Source: JACMNW01 sp963708425 (GTDB lineage Bacteria; Pseudomonadota; Alphaproteobacteria; Rhodobacterales; Rhodobacteraceae). From it: a stretch of 64,000 nucleotides of DNA. The DNA lies in contig OY970206.1 of the NCBI GenBank assembly GCA_963708425.1, forward strand, positions 496,001 through 560,000, in the 5' to 3' direction. Shown piece by piece: positions 8,096 through 16,882 of this stretch. A program made the position numbers and the translations under genes. Position 1 is the stretch's first letter, and every line of letters starts with the position of its first letter. The notes beneath the pieces were generated by a model. That model had not been told where the DNA came from, did not search any database, and saw only the letters and a program-made list of their open reading frames with translations.

Positions 8096-11000
8096 TTAAA
8101 TCATCGGCTCGGCATGAAACCGGTCGCGCAGCCGCCCGTTCTGCAAGGTGTTGGCAATTGCGGTAATCGTCATGCCCTGATGGTGCGCCATAAAGCTGCG
8201 CACGATGGCATGGTCTTGCTTTTCTTGCAGCCGCGACGCAGTGAAATCGACTGCCTCGTAAAACCCATAGCGCCCTTCGGCCCCCAGCGCCGCCAGCCGG
8301 GCAAAGTTCTGCTCGGCACCAACCGGATCAATCATCGCGGCCAATCCGGTGGCATAGGGCGCGATCACCCTGTTTTCGCTAAGACCGCGTTTCAGGCCAA
8401 GGCCGGGTACGCCGAAATTGGAATACTGATACGTCATTTCCAGATCTCGGGCGTTGTACGAGGATTCGGATATCCCCCACGGCACGCCCAGTGCTGCGCC
8501 ATAGCTTTGCTGCCGCGCGACAGTCAAACGGTTGGTTTGTTCCAGCACCGATCCCGCCGGTGCCCGCATCACCAGCGACGGCATCAGGTATTCGAACATG
8601 CTGCCCGACCATGATATCAGTGCCGACCCGGCCCCAATCGGCGTGGCCGCCCGCCCCAGCCGGAACCAGTGCCGCGTATCAACATCACCCTTTGCGATGG
8701 CAAACAGGCTGGCCAGCCGCGCCTCCGATGCCAAAAGATCATAACAATTGGTATCAAGCCGGTTGGTCACCAGCGAAAACCCGATGGACAACAACTTCTT
8801 ATCCGGCTCCAGCAAAAAACCGAATTCCATTTCGGTGGCAAAGCGTCGCGCCATTGCCTCGACTTCGGCAAGCAGGCCAAGGTCTGTCGGATGCGTCAGA
8901 TCGGCAAGCTGGTCTGCCAAGCAGCGATGGATCGCGGTCGTCCAGAACACGATGCTGGCACCGGGCTCGCCCAATCCTTGCGCGATCTCCATAGCTCTCA
9001 CAGCATCAGGCAACAGCGCCTGCAAAGCCGTTCCCGGCGTGTCGGCCACCAACGCGAGCTCGTCCAGCACCTGTGCCAGTTCGGCGATCGCGGGGGCATT
9101 CTGCAATGATTGCTGCGCAAGATAGATCGTGTCGCGAACCGCCTCGCGGCGCACCGTATCTGGCACAGGAACCCGGCCCCACTCGCGGCACGCCTGCGCC
9201 ACGGCAATCAGATGACCTGCCAGATTGCCACTGTCGACCGACGATACATATGCCGGTTCCAGCACCCGCAGATCACGGGTGTCGTGCCAATTGTAAAGAT
9301 GCCCGCGAAAGCGCGGCATCTTTTGCATTGTCTGCAGCGTGTCTTTCATCCGCAGCAAGGCCGCCGTCTGCCCTATCCATCCCATATCGCGGGCAACAAC
9401 GGTGGACAGCAGATAAAGCCCGATGTTGGTTGGCGAGGTGCGGGTGGCAATCGCCGGTTTCGGGATTTCCTGAAAGTTATCCGGTGGCAGAAAATTCTCT
9501 TCAGCTGTCACGAAAGTTTCAAAATACCGCCATGTCCGCCGCGCAATCAGCCGAAGGGCGCGCGATTGCTTGGCCGTCAGCGGCACTGCAGCGCCCGCGA
9601 CCTGCGGTTGGCTGATAAACCAAGCAACCCCCGGCGCGGCAAGCCACGCAAGTGCAAACGGAACAAGCAACGGTAGGATCGCCGCATTGGCCGCCCAAGC
9701 CACTGCGCACACCCCCAGCCCCAATGAAACGCCGGGGGCCATCCGCCAATACTGCGTCAGCACCGTTGGCTGCGCACCACCGCCAGACCGCGCCGCCGTC
9801 ACCCATTCCAGCAAATGCCGCCGCGATATAGCCAGCCGCCAAGCCGTGCGCGAAATTGCATCCAGCATGTTCACCGCCGTGTCCGCCAGCAACACCAGCG
9901 ACAGTGCAATCTGGCTGATGGCGATCAGTGCATCATTACCCAAAGCGGCAAAATGGCTGCGCGGTGTCACCCCGGCCCGCTCTGGCACAATGCCAAACGG
10001 CAGCGGCAGCAGACGCGGCAGTGCCAGCATCGCCACCACTACAATCGTCCAGACAATCGCAACGGCTGGTGCCATCAACCACCCTGCCAAAAGCGCGGTG
10101 ATCGCCAGCGGAGCCATGAGCGACCGCCGCAGATTGTCGATCATCTTCCAGCGCCCAACGGCCGGGATAGCACCGTCATCGTGCTGCCTTGCGCCGAAGA
10201 TCCACGGCACCAACTGCCAATCGCCACGTGCCCATCGGTGTTGACGGCGCGTATCAACATCGTAACGGCTAGGAAAATCTTCGACCACTTCGATGTCTGA
10301 TGCCAGTGCCGCGCGGGCAAACACCCCTTCAAACAGATCATGGCTCAGCAGGGTGTTTTCGGGAACGCGGCCGCGCAAAGCCGCCTCAAACGCATCGACA
10401 TCGTAAATACCCTTGCCGGTGAATGATCCCTCCTCGAACAAATCCTGATACACGTCCGACACTGCTGCCGCGTACGGCTCGATCCCGCCTTGGCTCGAAA
10501 ATATCCGTTGATAGATTGACCCCTCCTGCCCCGTCGGCAGTGACGCTGTTACGCGCGGCTGCAAAATCCCGTAACCGCCGGTCACCCGCTTGGCGTCGCT
10601 GTCAAATCGCGCCTGATTCAGTGGATGCGCCATCTTGCCGATCATCTGCCGCACCGTTCCGCGCAGCAGCCGGGTATCTGCGTCCAGCGTGATGACATAG
10701 CGAATATCTAGCGGCACCGCACCGCTGATGATGTCAAAGCTGGTATCCGTTGCCCCACGCAGCAACCTGTTCAGCTCCGCCAGCTTGCCACGCTTGCGTT
10801 CCCACCCCATCCAGACGCCTTCGGACGGGTTCCACAAACGGCGACGGTGCAGAAAATAAAACCGATCCCCGTCATCCGACGGATAAAGCGCGTTCAACCG
10901 CGCAATCGCCTCGGTCGCAGCGGACACCAAGGCTGCGTCCTGCGCTGTCGTTTCGGTATCCGCATCCATTGCATCCGACAGAAGCGCATAGTGCACCGCA

Positions 11001-12583
11001 CCACCCGAGCTTGACAGATGATGCACTTCCAACCGCTCGATCTGCGTCGCCAATTCATCCGTGTCGTGCAAAAGCACCGGCACCGCCACCAAGGTGCGCA
11101 GATGCGGCGGTATGCCTTTCGCCAGATCAAGGCCCGGCAACGGCGTCGGCGGCACCGACCGCGTGACGATGGTGTTCACAATCGCCGCCCCACACTCGAC
11201 CGCAAGACCAAAGCCTGTGAATGCCAGCAGCATCAACGCCAGCACACCAGCCCCCGCCGCACCGGCCAGCATTAGCCCAAGCGCCAGCATCGCCACTGAC
11301 ACAACCGCAATTGCTGCCAGATAGCCGCTCAAACCATAACGTGCGATTCCGCGCCACAAACGCAGCCGCGCAGGCACCTTGAACCCCAGCTTTCGTTCAA
11401 GCGTCCCACGCCCTTCGCCAATCAGCCAATGCCCCGGGTCACGGCTTTGCGCCGTGTCACCCTGCCCGGCCAGCGCCAGGCACGCGTCGGTCACCGCGTT
11501 TTCAGTTTGCCCCGAACGGCGCGCCAGAATTTCGATCTCGGTCCGATAGCGATTGCGCGTCGCGAAATCCATTTCGGCAAACGTCGGATTGACCCGCAGT
11601 CGCACATCAACCAGGCTGACTTCTTCAAAGAAGTCAGCCCAATCCATTTCAGATACCAACCGCATCGAGGTGACGATATTGCGCATGGTGACGTTCGACG
11701 CCCCCAACCGCAGCTGCGCATTTGCGATCACCTCGTCAATCGACGTGCCTTGCTGATTTAGCCTATCCTCCAGCCAGCCAAACAATGGCGTCTGCGCCGG
11801 ATCAGACCCGCGGAGGCGTTTGGCCATCTGGGCCGCCACAATCTCTGACAGCGGCCCCGCCTCGTACGGGGCGACTGCCTTTTGCATCGCGAATAGCAGC
11901 GATTGTCCTGGTGTTTTCTGCGCCGACAACGCTGCGTCGACCACTGCATCGGCCTGCAAACGCTTCTCATGCCCCTCGACGATCTGCACCGCCAGTCGCC
12001 GCATGTTTTCGACGAGCACGATCCGCAGTGTAATGGCCACCGCCCACAACTCGCCAATCATCAGCGGCTGCACTTGCTGATAAGCCCGCACATAGCGGGC
12101 TAGCACGGGCCCCGACATCAGACTGTCAGTATGCGCCACATACCCCCATGCCAAACCGAAAACCCGCGGGTACCCGGCAAACGGCCCGTCTTTCAACTTG
12201 GGAAGCTGCCGATAGTAACCAGGCGGCAGATCATCCTTGATCTGGCGCAGCTGTTGTTCGACCAAATGGAAGTTATCAAGCAGCCACTCCGCCGCGGGCG
12301 TTATTGCCTGCTTTGCCTGAACTGCCTGCGCACAGGTGCGATATGCACCAAGCAGAAAAACCGCGTTTTCCTGCACCCGGCTGCTTAACTTGCGAACCCG
12401 CAGCGGCCTGCCCGTCGTTACCTGCTGCGCTGCCGCCAGTGTCTGCGCATGATGCTCCAGCCGCTCGGCACCAAAAAGATCGGCGCGGATCGGTGCCTTA
12501 TCTTGCCATAAATCGGCGGAACCAGATGCACCACTCCACAGGACCGACTTCTGCGCTGTTTGCAGAACTTCCTGAAATGTCAC
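8096..12583 (-). CDS. ndvB: Cyclic beta-1,2-glucan synthase, N-terminal (GT84) half, prematurely stopped
   Basis: 1495 residues. NdvB makes cyclic beta-1,2-glucan from UDP-glucose at the inner membrane for periplasmic osmoadaptation. Seen here are an N-terminal soluble region, membrane helices around residues 410-460, a GT84 glycosyltransferase domain with DADT near residue 635 and the HRWARGDWQL motif near 780, more membrane helices after ~820, and a glucoamylase-like domain to the end. The frame stops with FHAEPMI-TAA, where homologues usually continue with Q-G-A-E-LLLQER; a single C-to-T change (CAA to TAA) explains it. The start is GTG 12583, overlapping the CsbD stop as GTGA. Without readthrough or reinitiation the GH94 half is not attached, so the product is likely defective. 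Confidence 0.87.
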   Translation of the reverse strand: MTFQEVLQTAQKSVLWSGASGSADLWQDKAPIRADLFGAERLEHHAQTLAAAQQVTTGRPLRVRKLSSRVQENAVFLLGAYRTCAQAVQAKQAITPAAEWLLDNFHLVEQQLRQIKDDLPPGYYRQLPKLKDGPFAGYPRVFGLAWGYVAHTDSLMSGPVLARYVRAYQQVQPLMIGELWAVAITLRIVLVENMRRLAVQIVEGHEKRLQADAVVDAALSAQKTPGQSLLFAMQKAVAPYEAGPLSEIVAAQMAKRLRGSDPAQTPLFGWLEDRLNQQGTSIDEVIANAQLRLGASNVTMRNIVTSMRLVSEMDWADFFEEVSLVDVRLRVNPTFAEMDFATRNRYRTEIEILARRSGQTENAVTDACLALAGQGDTAQSRDPGHWLIGEGRGTLERKLGFKVPARLRLWRGIARYGLSGYLAAIAVVSVAMLALGLMLAGAAGAGVLALMLLAFTGFGLAVECGAAIVNTIVTRSVPPTPLPGLDLAKGIPPHLRTLVAVPVLLHDTDELATQIERLEVHHLSSSGGAVHYALLSDAMDADTETTAQDAALVSAATEAIARLNALYPSDDGDRFYFLHRRRLWNPSEGVWMGWERKRGKLAELNRLLRGATDTSFDIISGAVPLDIRYVITLDADTRLLRGTVRQMIGKMAHPLNQARFDSDAKRVTGGYGILQPRVTASLPTGQEGSIYQRIFSSQGGIEPYAAAVSDVYQDLFEEGSFTGKGIYDVDAFEAALRGRVPENTLLSHDLFEGVFARAALASDIEVVEDFPSRYDVDTRRQHRWARGDWQLVPWIFGARQHDDGAIPAVGRWKMIDNLRRSLMAPLAITALLAGWLMAPAVAIVWTIVVVAMLALPRLLPLPFGIVPERAGVTPRSHFAALGNDALIAISQIALSLVLLADTAVNMLDAISRTAWRLAISRRHLLEWVTAARSGGGAQPTVLTQYWRMAPGVSLGLGVCAVAWAANAAILPLLVPFALAWLAAPGVAWFISQPQVAGAAVPLTAKQSRALRLIARRTWRYFETFVTAEENFLPPDNFQEIPKPAIATRTSPTNIGLYLLSTVVARDMGWIGQTAALLRMKDTLQTMQKMPRFRGHLYNWHDTRDLRVLEPAYVSSVDSGNLAGHLIAVAQACREWGRVPVPDTVRREAVRDTIYLAQQSLQNAPAIAELAQVLDELALVADTPGTALQALLPDAVRAMEIAQGLGEPGASIVFWTTAIHRCLADQLADLTHPTDLGLLAEVEAMARRFATEMEFGFLLEPDKKLLSIGFSLVTNRLDTNCYDLLASEARLASLFAIAKGDVDTRHWFRLGRAATPIGAGSALISWSGSMFEYLMPSLVMRAPAGSVLEQTNRLTVARQQSYGAALGVPWGISESSYNARDLEMTYQYSNFGVPGLGLKRGLSENRVIAPYATGLAAMIDPVGAEQNFARLAALGAEGRYGFYEAVDFTASRLQEKQDHAIVRSFMAHHQGMTITAIANTLQNGRLRDRFHAEPMI

Positions 12584-12774
12584 TGCGTCGGCATCGTGGA
12601 TTGCTGATCGCTGATGACGCTCACTTGCCGATCCGCACCGATACTGATCGTTGCGTCAGCCTTCGCCACGCGGCGCGGCATTTTGCCGGTGGCATCCAGT
12701 TTGTTGATCGGCAAATCGCCCCGGACTCGGCGTGTCATAGCGGCCCATTTGCTTTCGATTTGATCCCAGTCCAT
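12580..12774 (-). CDS. CsbD family stress protein
   Basis: 64 residues beginning MDWDQIESKWAAMTRRVRGD, the characteristic CsbD N terminus (W-x-Q-I-E-x-K-W). CsbD proteins are small, abundant under general stress in many bacteria, and of unknown mechanism. Its stop overlaps the GTG start of the glucan synthase gene by four bases, so the two are co-translated. A perfect EcfG-type promoter lies about 60 bases upstream, making this the first gene of a stress-induced CsbD-ndvB operon. Confidence 0.8.
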   Translation of the reverse strand: MDWDQIESKWAAMTRRVRGDLPINKLDATGKMPRRVAKADATISIGADRQVSVISDQQSTMPTQ

Positions 12775-13111
12775 TTGGATTGTCCTTTCAGCTCATGGCT
12801 TTGCCTCGGGCACAAATTTGCCCACGTGCACTCAACGCGCGATCAAAGCATTTGGTTCCGAAATTTGAGCTGCAAAAACTACCGGTACTGTAGCACATTT
12901 CGGCCGTCAGGGCTGCACCAATTTTTGGGCAAGCGGACTGCTGCCATCCCCCTGAGCCGCTAAGGCGCCCGATAATTCAACTCCACCGAGAATTATTCAT
13001 CCTTTCAGACGATGCGCGCCAAGAATCATTCTTTGAATATGGGGAAGAGCCGGGAGGGAAGTCCGGTTCGGGAAATCTGGCGGCCATTTCCGGCCAAATT
13101 TGGAGACTGAA
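12775..13111. other. Divergent intergenic region between csbD and flp
   Basis: 337 bases with no credible gene. It contains the CsbD EcfG-type promoter and, in its right part, the leader of the flp pilin gene. I see no clear sigma-70 boxes for flp; TTTGGAGACTGAA immediately before 13112 is the pilin ribosome binding site. Confidence 0.6.
12834..12859 (-). promoter_or_regulatory. EcfG-type general-stress promoter before csbD-ndvB
   Basis: Minus-strand GGAAC (12859-12855), 17 bases, then CGTT (12837-12834): an exact EcfG consensus. Predicted transcription start is near 12826, some 50 bases before the CsbD ATG. Confidence 0.7.
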
Positions 13112-13291
13112 ATGTATAATGCTCTGCTCAAGACCTTCATCCGTTTTCGCCACAATGACGAAGGCGTAACGCTGGTCGAATATGGCGTGTCGCTTGCCCT
13201 CGCGGTGGCAGTCGGCACGGGTGCTTTGCTGACGCTCGGCACTGATGTCAGCGGCGTCATGGGCGACGCCAGCGGGATCATGAATCCTTGA
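13112..13291 (+). CDS. flp: Flp/Fap-type pilin precursor
   Basis: 59 residues from ATG 13112, chosen over an in-frame TTG at 13100 because GGAG at 13102-13105 sits just ahead of it. The product is the major pilin of the tad pilus: a short basic leader (MYNALLKTFIRFRHNDEG), a predicted cleavage after Gly18, then VTLVEYGVSLALAVAVG, with the conserved Glu and Tyr at positions 5 and 6 of the mature chain and one hydrophobic helix. It is processed by the CpaA prepilin peptidase encoded at the end of the locus. A hairpin follows the stop codon. Confidence 0.9.
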   Translation: MYNALLKTFIRFRHNDEGVTLVEYGVSLALAVAVGTGALLTLGTDVSGVMGDASGIMNP

Positions 13292-13304
13292 TCTGAAACC
13301 ATCT

Positions 13305-13342
13305 CGCCGGGGTGCCTTTCGCACGCGCCCCGGCGGTATTTT
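13305..13342 (+). terminator. Hairpin terminator/attenuator between flp and cpaB
   Basis: CGCCGGGG (13305-13312) pairs with CCCCGGCG (13328-13335), with a further TGC/GCA pairing inside, and is followed by GTATTTT. As a partial terminator it would let pilin mRNA exceed that of the assembly genes; the differential expression is inference. Confidence 0.68.
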
Positions 13343-13387
13343 CCGACGCATTCTCGCATTCTTTCTCGACCCCGATTGGAGATCATC

Positions 13388-14191
13388 ATGGGAATTCGGT
13401 CTGTTTTTGTCGCCCTTCTTGGCGTGGCCGTTGCCGGGGGGTCGGTCTATGCCGCGCGGGTCTATATTGATGCCAGCGCTGCTTCGGCATCCGTAAGCGC
13501 AGATAACGGTCTGGTGAACGTGGTTGTTGCCGCGCGTGATATTCCGTTTGGCCAGGCCATCCAGCCGCAGATGTTGCAGATCATGCCCTGGCCGCGCGAA
13601 GCCCTGCCGCCCGGTGCGATGACCGAGATGGCCGAATTGGTGGCACTGCCCGGTCAACCACCGCGGCGCGCGAAACGCCAGATGGCGCAGGGTGAATTGA
13701 TCCTGTCCTCGAAGATTTCAGAATACGGCGAAAAGGTCACCATCGTGCAAAGTCTGGGTCAGAACACCCGCGCCATGGCGATCAAGGTCGATGCCGAAAC
13801 CGCCGTCGGTGGTTTTGTAACACCGGGCGATACGGTAGATATCCTGCTGACCCAAGGCAAAGAGGCCCAAATGCGGGCAGTCACGATTCTGCAAAATATC
13901 CGCATTGTCGGGGTCGATCAGGTGTCTGACGAGCAAAGCGATGCGCCCGAAGTGGCGCGCACCGTGACTGTCGAGGTCAGCCCCGAACAGGGTCAGAAAC
14001 TGGCGCTGGCGCAAAAGGCGGGCACCCTTAGCCTGACATTGCGGTCGCTGGATCAAGCAATGGACGCGCCGCTTGATTCCATTCGGCTAAGCGATCTTCT
14101 GCTGGAAAAATCCCCGGTCGAAGAGGCTATTCAAAAGACCACAATCCGGGTTCGGCGCGGCAACACGCTTGAAATTGTGGACATTGATTGA
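13388..14191 (+). CDS. cpaB: Flp pilus assembly protein CpaB (RcpC)
   Basis: 267 residues from ATG 13388 (GGAG 8 bases upstream). An N-terminal signal anchor (VFVALLGVAVAGGSVYAAR) is followed by an SAF/antifreeze-like domain (VVVAARDIPFGQAIQPQML) and a C-terminal beta-rich part with TPGDTVDILLTQG, as in CpaB/RcpC. In tad systems this periplasmic protein works with the outer-membrane secretin RcpA/CpaC. Here the secretin gene that usually follows is absent; pseudopilin genes come next. The protein ends VRRGNTLEIVDID, the typical NxxxVE-like pilus-assembly tail. Confidence 0.88.
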   Translation: MGIRSVFVALLGVAVAGGSVYAARVYIDASAASASVSADNGLVNVVVAARDIPFGQAIQPQMLQIMPWPREALPPGAMTEMAELVALPGQPPRRAKRQMAQGELILSSKISEYGEKVTIVQSLGQNTRAMAIKVDAETAVGGFVTPGDTVDILLTQGKEAQMRAVTILQNIRIVGVDQVSDEQSDAPEVARTVTVEVSPEQGQKLALAQKAGTLSLTLRSLDQAMDAPLDSIRLSDLLLEKSPVEEAIQKTTIRVRRGNTLEIVDID

Positions 14192-14213
14192 TCCAGGGAG
14201 CGGAGGATCGGTC

Positions 14214-15668
14214 ATGAACATCAAACAAAAGGTCCAAACGTTCCGGCACAACGACGACGGGGCAATCCTTGTTTTCTGGGCCGTGGCGCTTGCAGTCATC
14301 TTGGGAATGGTCGCGCTTTCGTTCGACATGGGGCGGATCGCCGCGACGCAATCTGAACTGCAATCCTACGGCGATATGGTGGCCCTTGCAGCCGCTGGCG
14401 AGTTGGACGGCGAGTCTGACGCCATTACTCGGGCGACGAATGCCGCAGCAGAATTGATAACTGACAGTCAGGTCTTTGGGTCCGGATCGCAGACATTGGG
14501 CGGTGCGCTGGACTACGCGATCGACTTCTATAGCTCGCTTCCCCCCAGTGACACCGCGAACCTCGCGGCTGGTCTGACGACCGACCCGAAGACTGCGGCT
14601 TATGCGCGGGTTGTAGTCACGCCAAAAACCGTGGGGTTCACCTTTGGGGCGGCGTTTCTGGCGCTCAGTGATCAAGACACGCCGAACAGCGATGTTGGGG
14701 CGGTCGCGGTGGCAGGGTTCACGCAATATGCCTGCGATATCACGCCGCTGATGTTCTGCATCCCGAACGCCAATTTCAAGGCCGATGAAAACGTCGGCAA
14801 GATGATCCGTCTGCGCGCCGGGGGCAACGGTGCGGCTTGGGGACCAGGGGATTTCGGTTTTCTCGACCCCGACAAGATTGCCGTTGATGGCGGCGGGCCC
14901 TGCGCGGGGTTGAACGGCGTGCAACTGGATGCCTGCCTGATCGGGGCCGAGGGCAGCATCACCCAGTGCTTTGCGCAGCGCGGCGTCGATACCGAGCCGG
15001 GCCAGAAAAACGGCATCGAAACCTCGATCTTCAACGTGCGCTTCGACATCTACCGCACCATCATGAGCGGCGAGAAGAACGATCCCGACTACGCACCCGC
15101 GCCGAATGTGATCAAGGGCATCAAACCACAAGGGGGTGGGTCCTGCATCGGAAATAACGTCGATGAAGCGAATTCGATGGGCCTTCCACGAGATAATTGT
15201 TTTATTACAAATACTTGTGCTAGATTTGGTGACGGCGACTGGTCAGCAGAACGTCCGGAATATGTTCTTAGGAACTACGCTGGCGCAGACCCGCATCCGA
15301 CAGCCGCTACCCGCTATAACTATTACAAGGCCGAGATTGCGGCGCATGGTGGCGGTGGCGCTACGACGCCGATCTTGACGGGGCTGGATGAAACCGGGCG
15401 GCCTATGTGTTCCAACAACCAATCATCCGACCCCGATCGGCGTGTAGTGATTGCAGCGGCGATCGATTGCACCGCAAACCCGATTGCGGGTCGCGCGACA
15501 GGCGTTCCGGTCAAGGAATTCGTACGACTGTTCCTAACCGAACCGGTGGGCGCTGATCCGGCGTCACCATCCTTGATCGACCTTTGGGTCGAGGTGGTTA
15601 GCACTGCCGAAAGCAATGGCGGCGGCACTGGCGGCATATTCCACGACGTCGTGCAGTTGTATCGGTAG
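14214..15668 (+). CDS. TadG-like pilus assembly protein
   Basis: 484 residues from ATG 14214 (GGAGG just upstream). The N terminus has the TadG-like signature: short leader ending NDDG, then AILVFWAVALAVILGMVALSFDMGR as a single hydrophobic helix. The rest is a large exported domain with about ten cysteines, including CDITPLMFCIPN and GGGSCIGNN, so disulfides in the periplasm are likely. TadG proteins are minor pilins or anchors of the tad machine. Codons in the stretch ~15165-15240 are unusually A+T-rich against the rest of the gene. It is followed after 8 bases by a TadE-like gene. Confidence 0.8.
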   Translation: MNIKQKVQTFRHNDDGAILVFWAVALAVILGMVALSFDMGRIAATQSELQSYGDMVALAAAGELDGESDAITRATNAAAELITDSQVFGSGSQTLGGALDYAIDFYSSLPPSDTANLAAGLTTDPKTAAYARVVVTPKTVGFTFGAAFLALSDQDTPNSDVGAVAVAGFTQYACDITPLMFCIPNANFKADENVGKMIRLRAGGNGAAWGPGDFGFLDPDKIAVDGGGPCAGLNGVQLDACLIGAEGSITQCFAQRGVDTEPGQKNGIETSIFNVRFDIYRTIMSGEKNDPDYAPAPNVIKGIKPQGGGSCIGNNVDEANSMGLPRDNCFITNTCARFGDGDWSAERPEYVLRNYAGADPHPTAATRYNYYKAEIAAHGGGGATTPILTGLDETGRPMCSNNQSSDPDRRVVIAAAIDCTANPIAGRATGVPVKEFVRLFLTEPVGADPASPSLIDLWVEVVSTAESNGGGTGGIFHDVVQLYR

Positions 15669-15676
15669 GGGGCAAG

Positions 15677-16195
15677 ATGATGACACACAATCACCCATAC
15701 CTGACAAGCTTCAAATGCCGGCTTGCGCGTTTTGCGCAGAATGAAAGCGGCGTAGCCTTGGTGGAATTTGCCATCACACTGCCGATGGTGCTGGTGGTCT
15801 TCGCGGTTATCATCGAAGGCAGCCGATTGATGCTATCGTTCCAGAACGCAATCGGCGGGGTGCGTGATGCGACCCGCTACATGTCGCGCGTTGTCGCCCT
15901 GAACATTTGCGATAGCGGCGCATCAATCAGCAGCTATTCGACGCAGTTGCAGACCATCGTCAGCCAAAGCATCAGCGGCCAATCGGTGTTTCCAACCGCC
16001 GTCACTGTCAATTCGGTCACCCCAACTTACACCTGCGTTGCAGGCAGCTACCGCGTCAGTCCGGCCCCGGTAGTGCAGGTGTCTGCACAAATCACTGTGA
16101 CCTATCCGTTTGCCGGCATCTTCGCGCTGGTCGGCGGCAGCTTGCCAACCCTGACTACGACAGTAACCGACAGATCAAGGATTTTTGGAACATGA
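15677..16195 (+). CDS. TadE-like pseudopilin
   Basis: 172 residues. Leader RFAQNESG, then VALVEFAITLPMVLVVFAVIIEG, a class of type IVb pseudopilin with the invariant Glu at position 5 after the processing Gly. The C-terminal part is a beta-rich extracytoplasmic domain with two cysteines. TadE and TadF are minor pilins processed by CpaA/TadV. The stop overlaps the next start by four bases (ATGA). Confidence 0.87.
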   Translation: MMTHNHPYLTSFKCRLARFAQNESGVALVEFAITLPMVLVVFAVIIEGSRLMLSFQNAIGGVRDATRYMSRVVALNICDSGASISSYSTQLQTIVSQSISGQSVFPTAVTVNSVTPTYTCVAGSYRVSPAPVVQVSAQITVTYPFAGIFALVGGSLPTLTTTVTDRSRIFGT

Positions 16196-16839
16196 AACAG
16201 GCGTTCCTGATCTCATCCCGCATCAGACGGTTCCACGGCGACCAGTCTGGCACCACGCTGGTTGAATTGGCCGTTGTCTTGCCGCTATTCCTGCTGTTGT
16301 TCCTTGGCTTAATCGACTTTGGCCGGTTTGGCGGCGAATACGTCATGGCGGAAAAAGCCATGCAGCGCGCCGCGCGCCTTGCTGCGGTGCGACCGGCGGC
16401 CTGTCCCGGCGTGCCACCGACCCATTTTCGCGGCACCGGCCTGCTTGCCGGTGTCGAACCGCGTTTTGGCGAGGCTTGTTCTGCCGCAACCGGCATTTGC
16501 GCGGATCCCGGCACGCAAACCTGCACCGGCAGCAGTACCAACTCAACCGTCACCGAAATCTGGGCCAACATAGAGCCGCTGATGCCGTCCTACGCGACAG
16601 TCGCCAACCTGCAGTTCAGCTATACGCATGATCCCAAGTTGGGTTTTCTGGGCGGGCCTTATGTGCCGATGGTCACGGTCGAAATACAGAACCTGAATTT
16701 CCAGTTCGCAACACCGCTCAGCGCATTGGCCGCACTGGCCGGGGCGGAAGGCGACGACACTCCTGGTGCCACGCTACCTTTCCCCCGGATGAGCACATCA
16801 CTACCCGCCGAAGACCTTGCCCTTGGAAACAATGGATAA
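16192..16839 (+). CDS. Second TadE/TadF-like pseudopilin
   Basis: 215 residues. The N terminus reads HGDQSG then TTLVELAVVLPLFLLLFLGLIDFGR, again with the +5 Glu of type IVb pseudopilins. The domain after it carries cysteine pairs (CPGVPPTHF, CSAATGICADPGTQTC). Coupled by ATGA overlap to the previous TadE-like gene, and followed closely by cpaE. It most likely acts as TadF or a second TadE. Confidence 0.85.
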   Translation: MKQAFLISSRIRRFHGDQSGTTLVELAVVLPLFLLLFLGLIDFGRFGGEYVMAEKAMQRAARLAAVRPAACPGVPPTHFRGTGLLAGVEPRFGEACSAATGICADPGTQTCTGSSTNSTVTEIWANIEPLMPSYATVANLQFSYTHDPKLGFLGGPYVPMVTVEIQNLNFQFATPLSALAALAGAEGDDTPGATLPFPRMSTSLPAEDLALGNNG

Positions 16840-16882
16840 ACTGACGCTGCAGGGGGTGCTGTCACCCCAAGAGGATACGAAG

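Noticed and set aside
14127..15131. A 334-codon minus-strand frame opposite the TadG-like gene.
   Set aside because: No recognisable domain or ribosome site; the plus-strand frame has the expected TadG-like signature.
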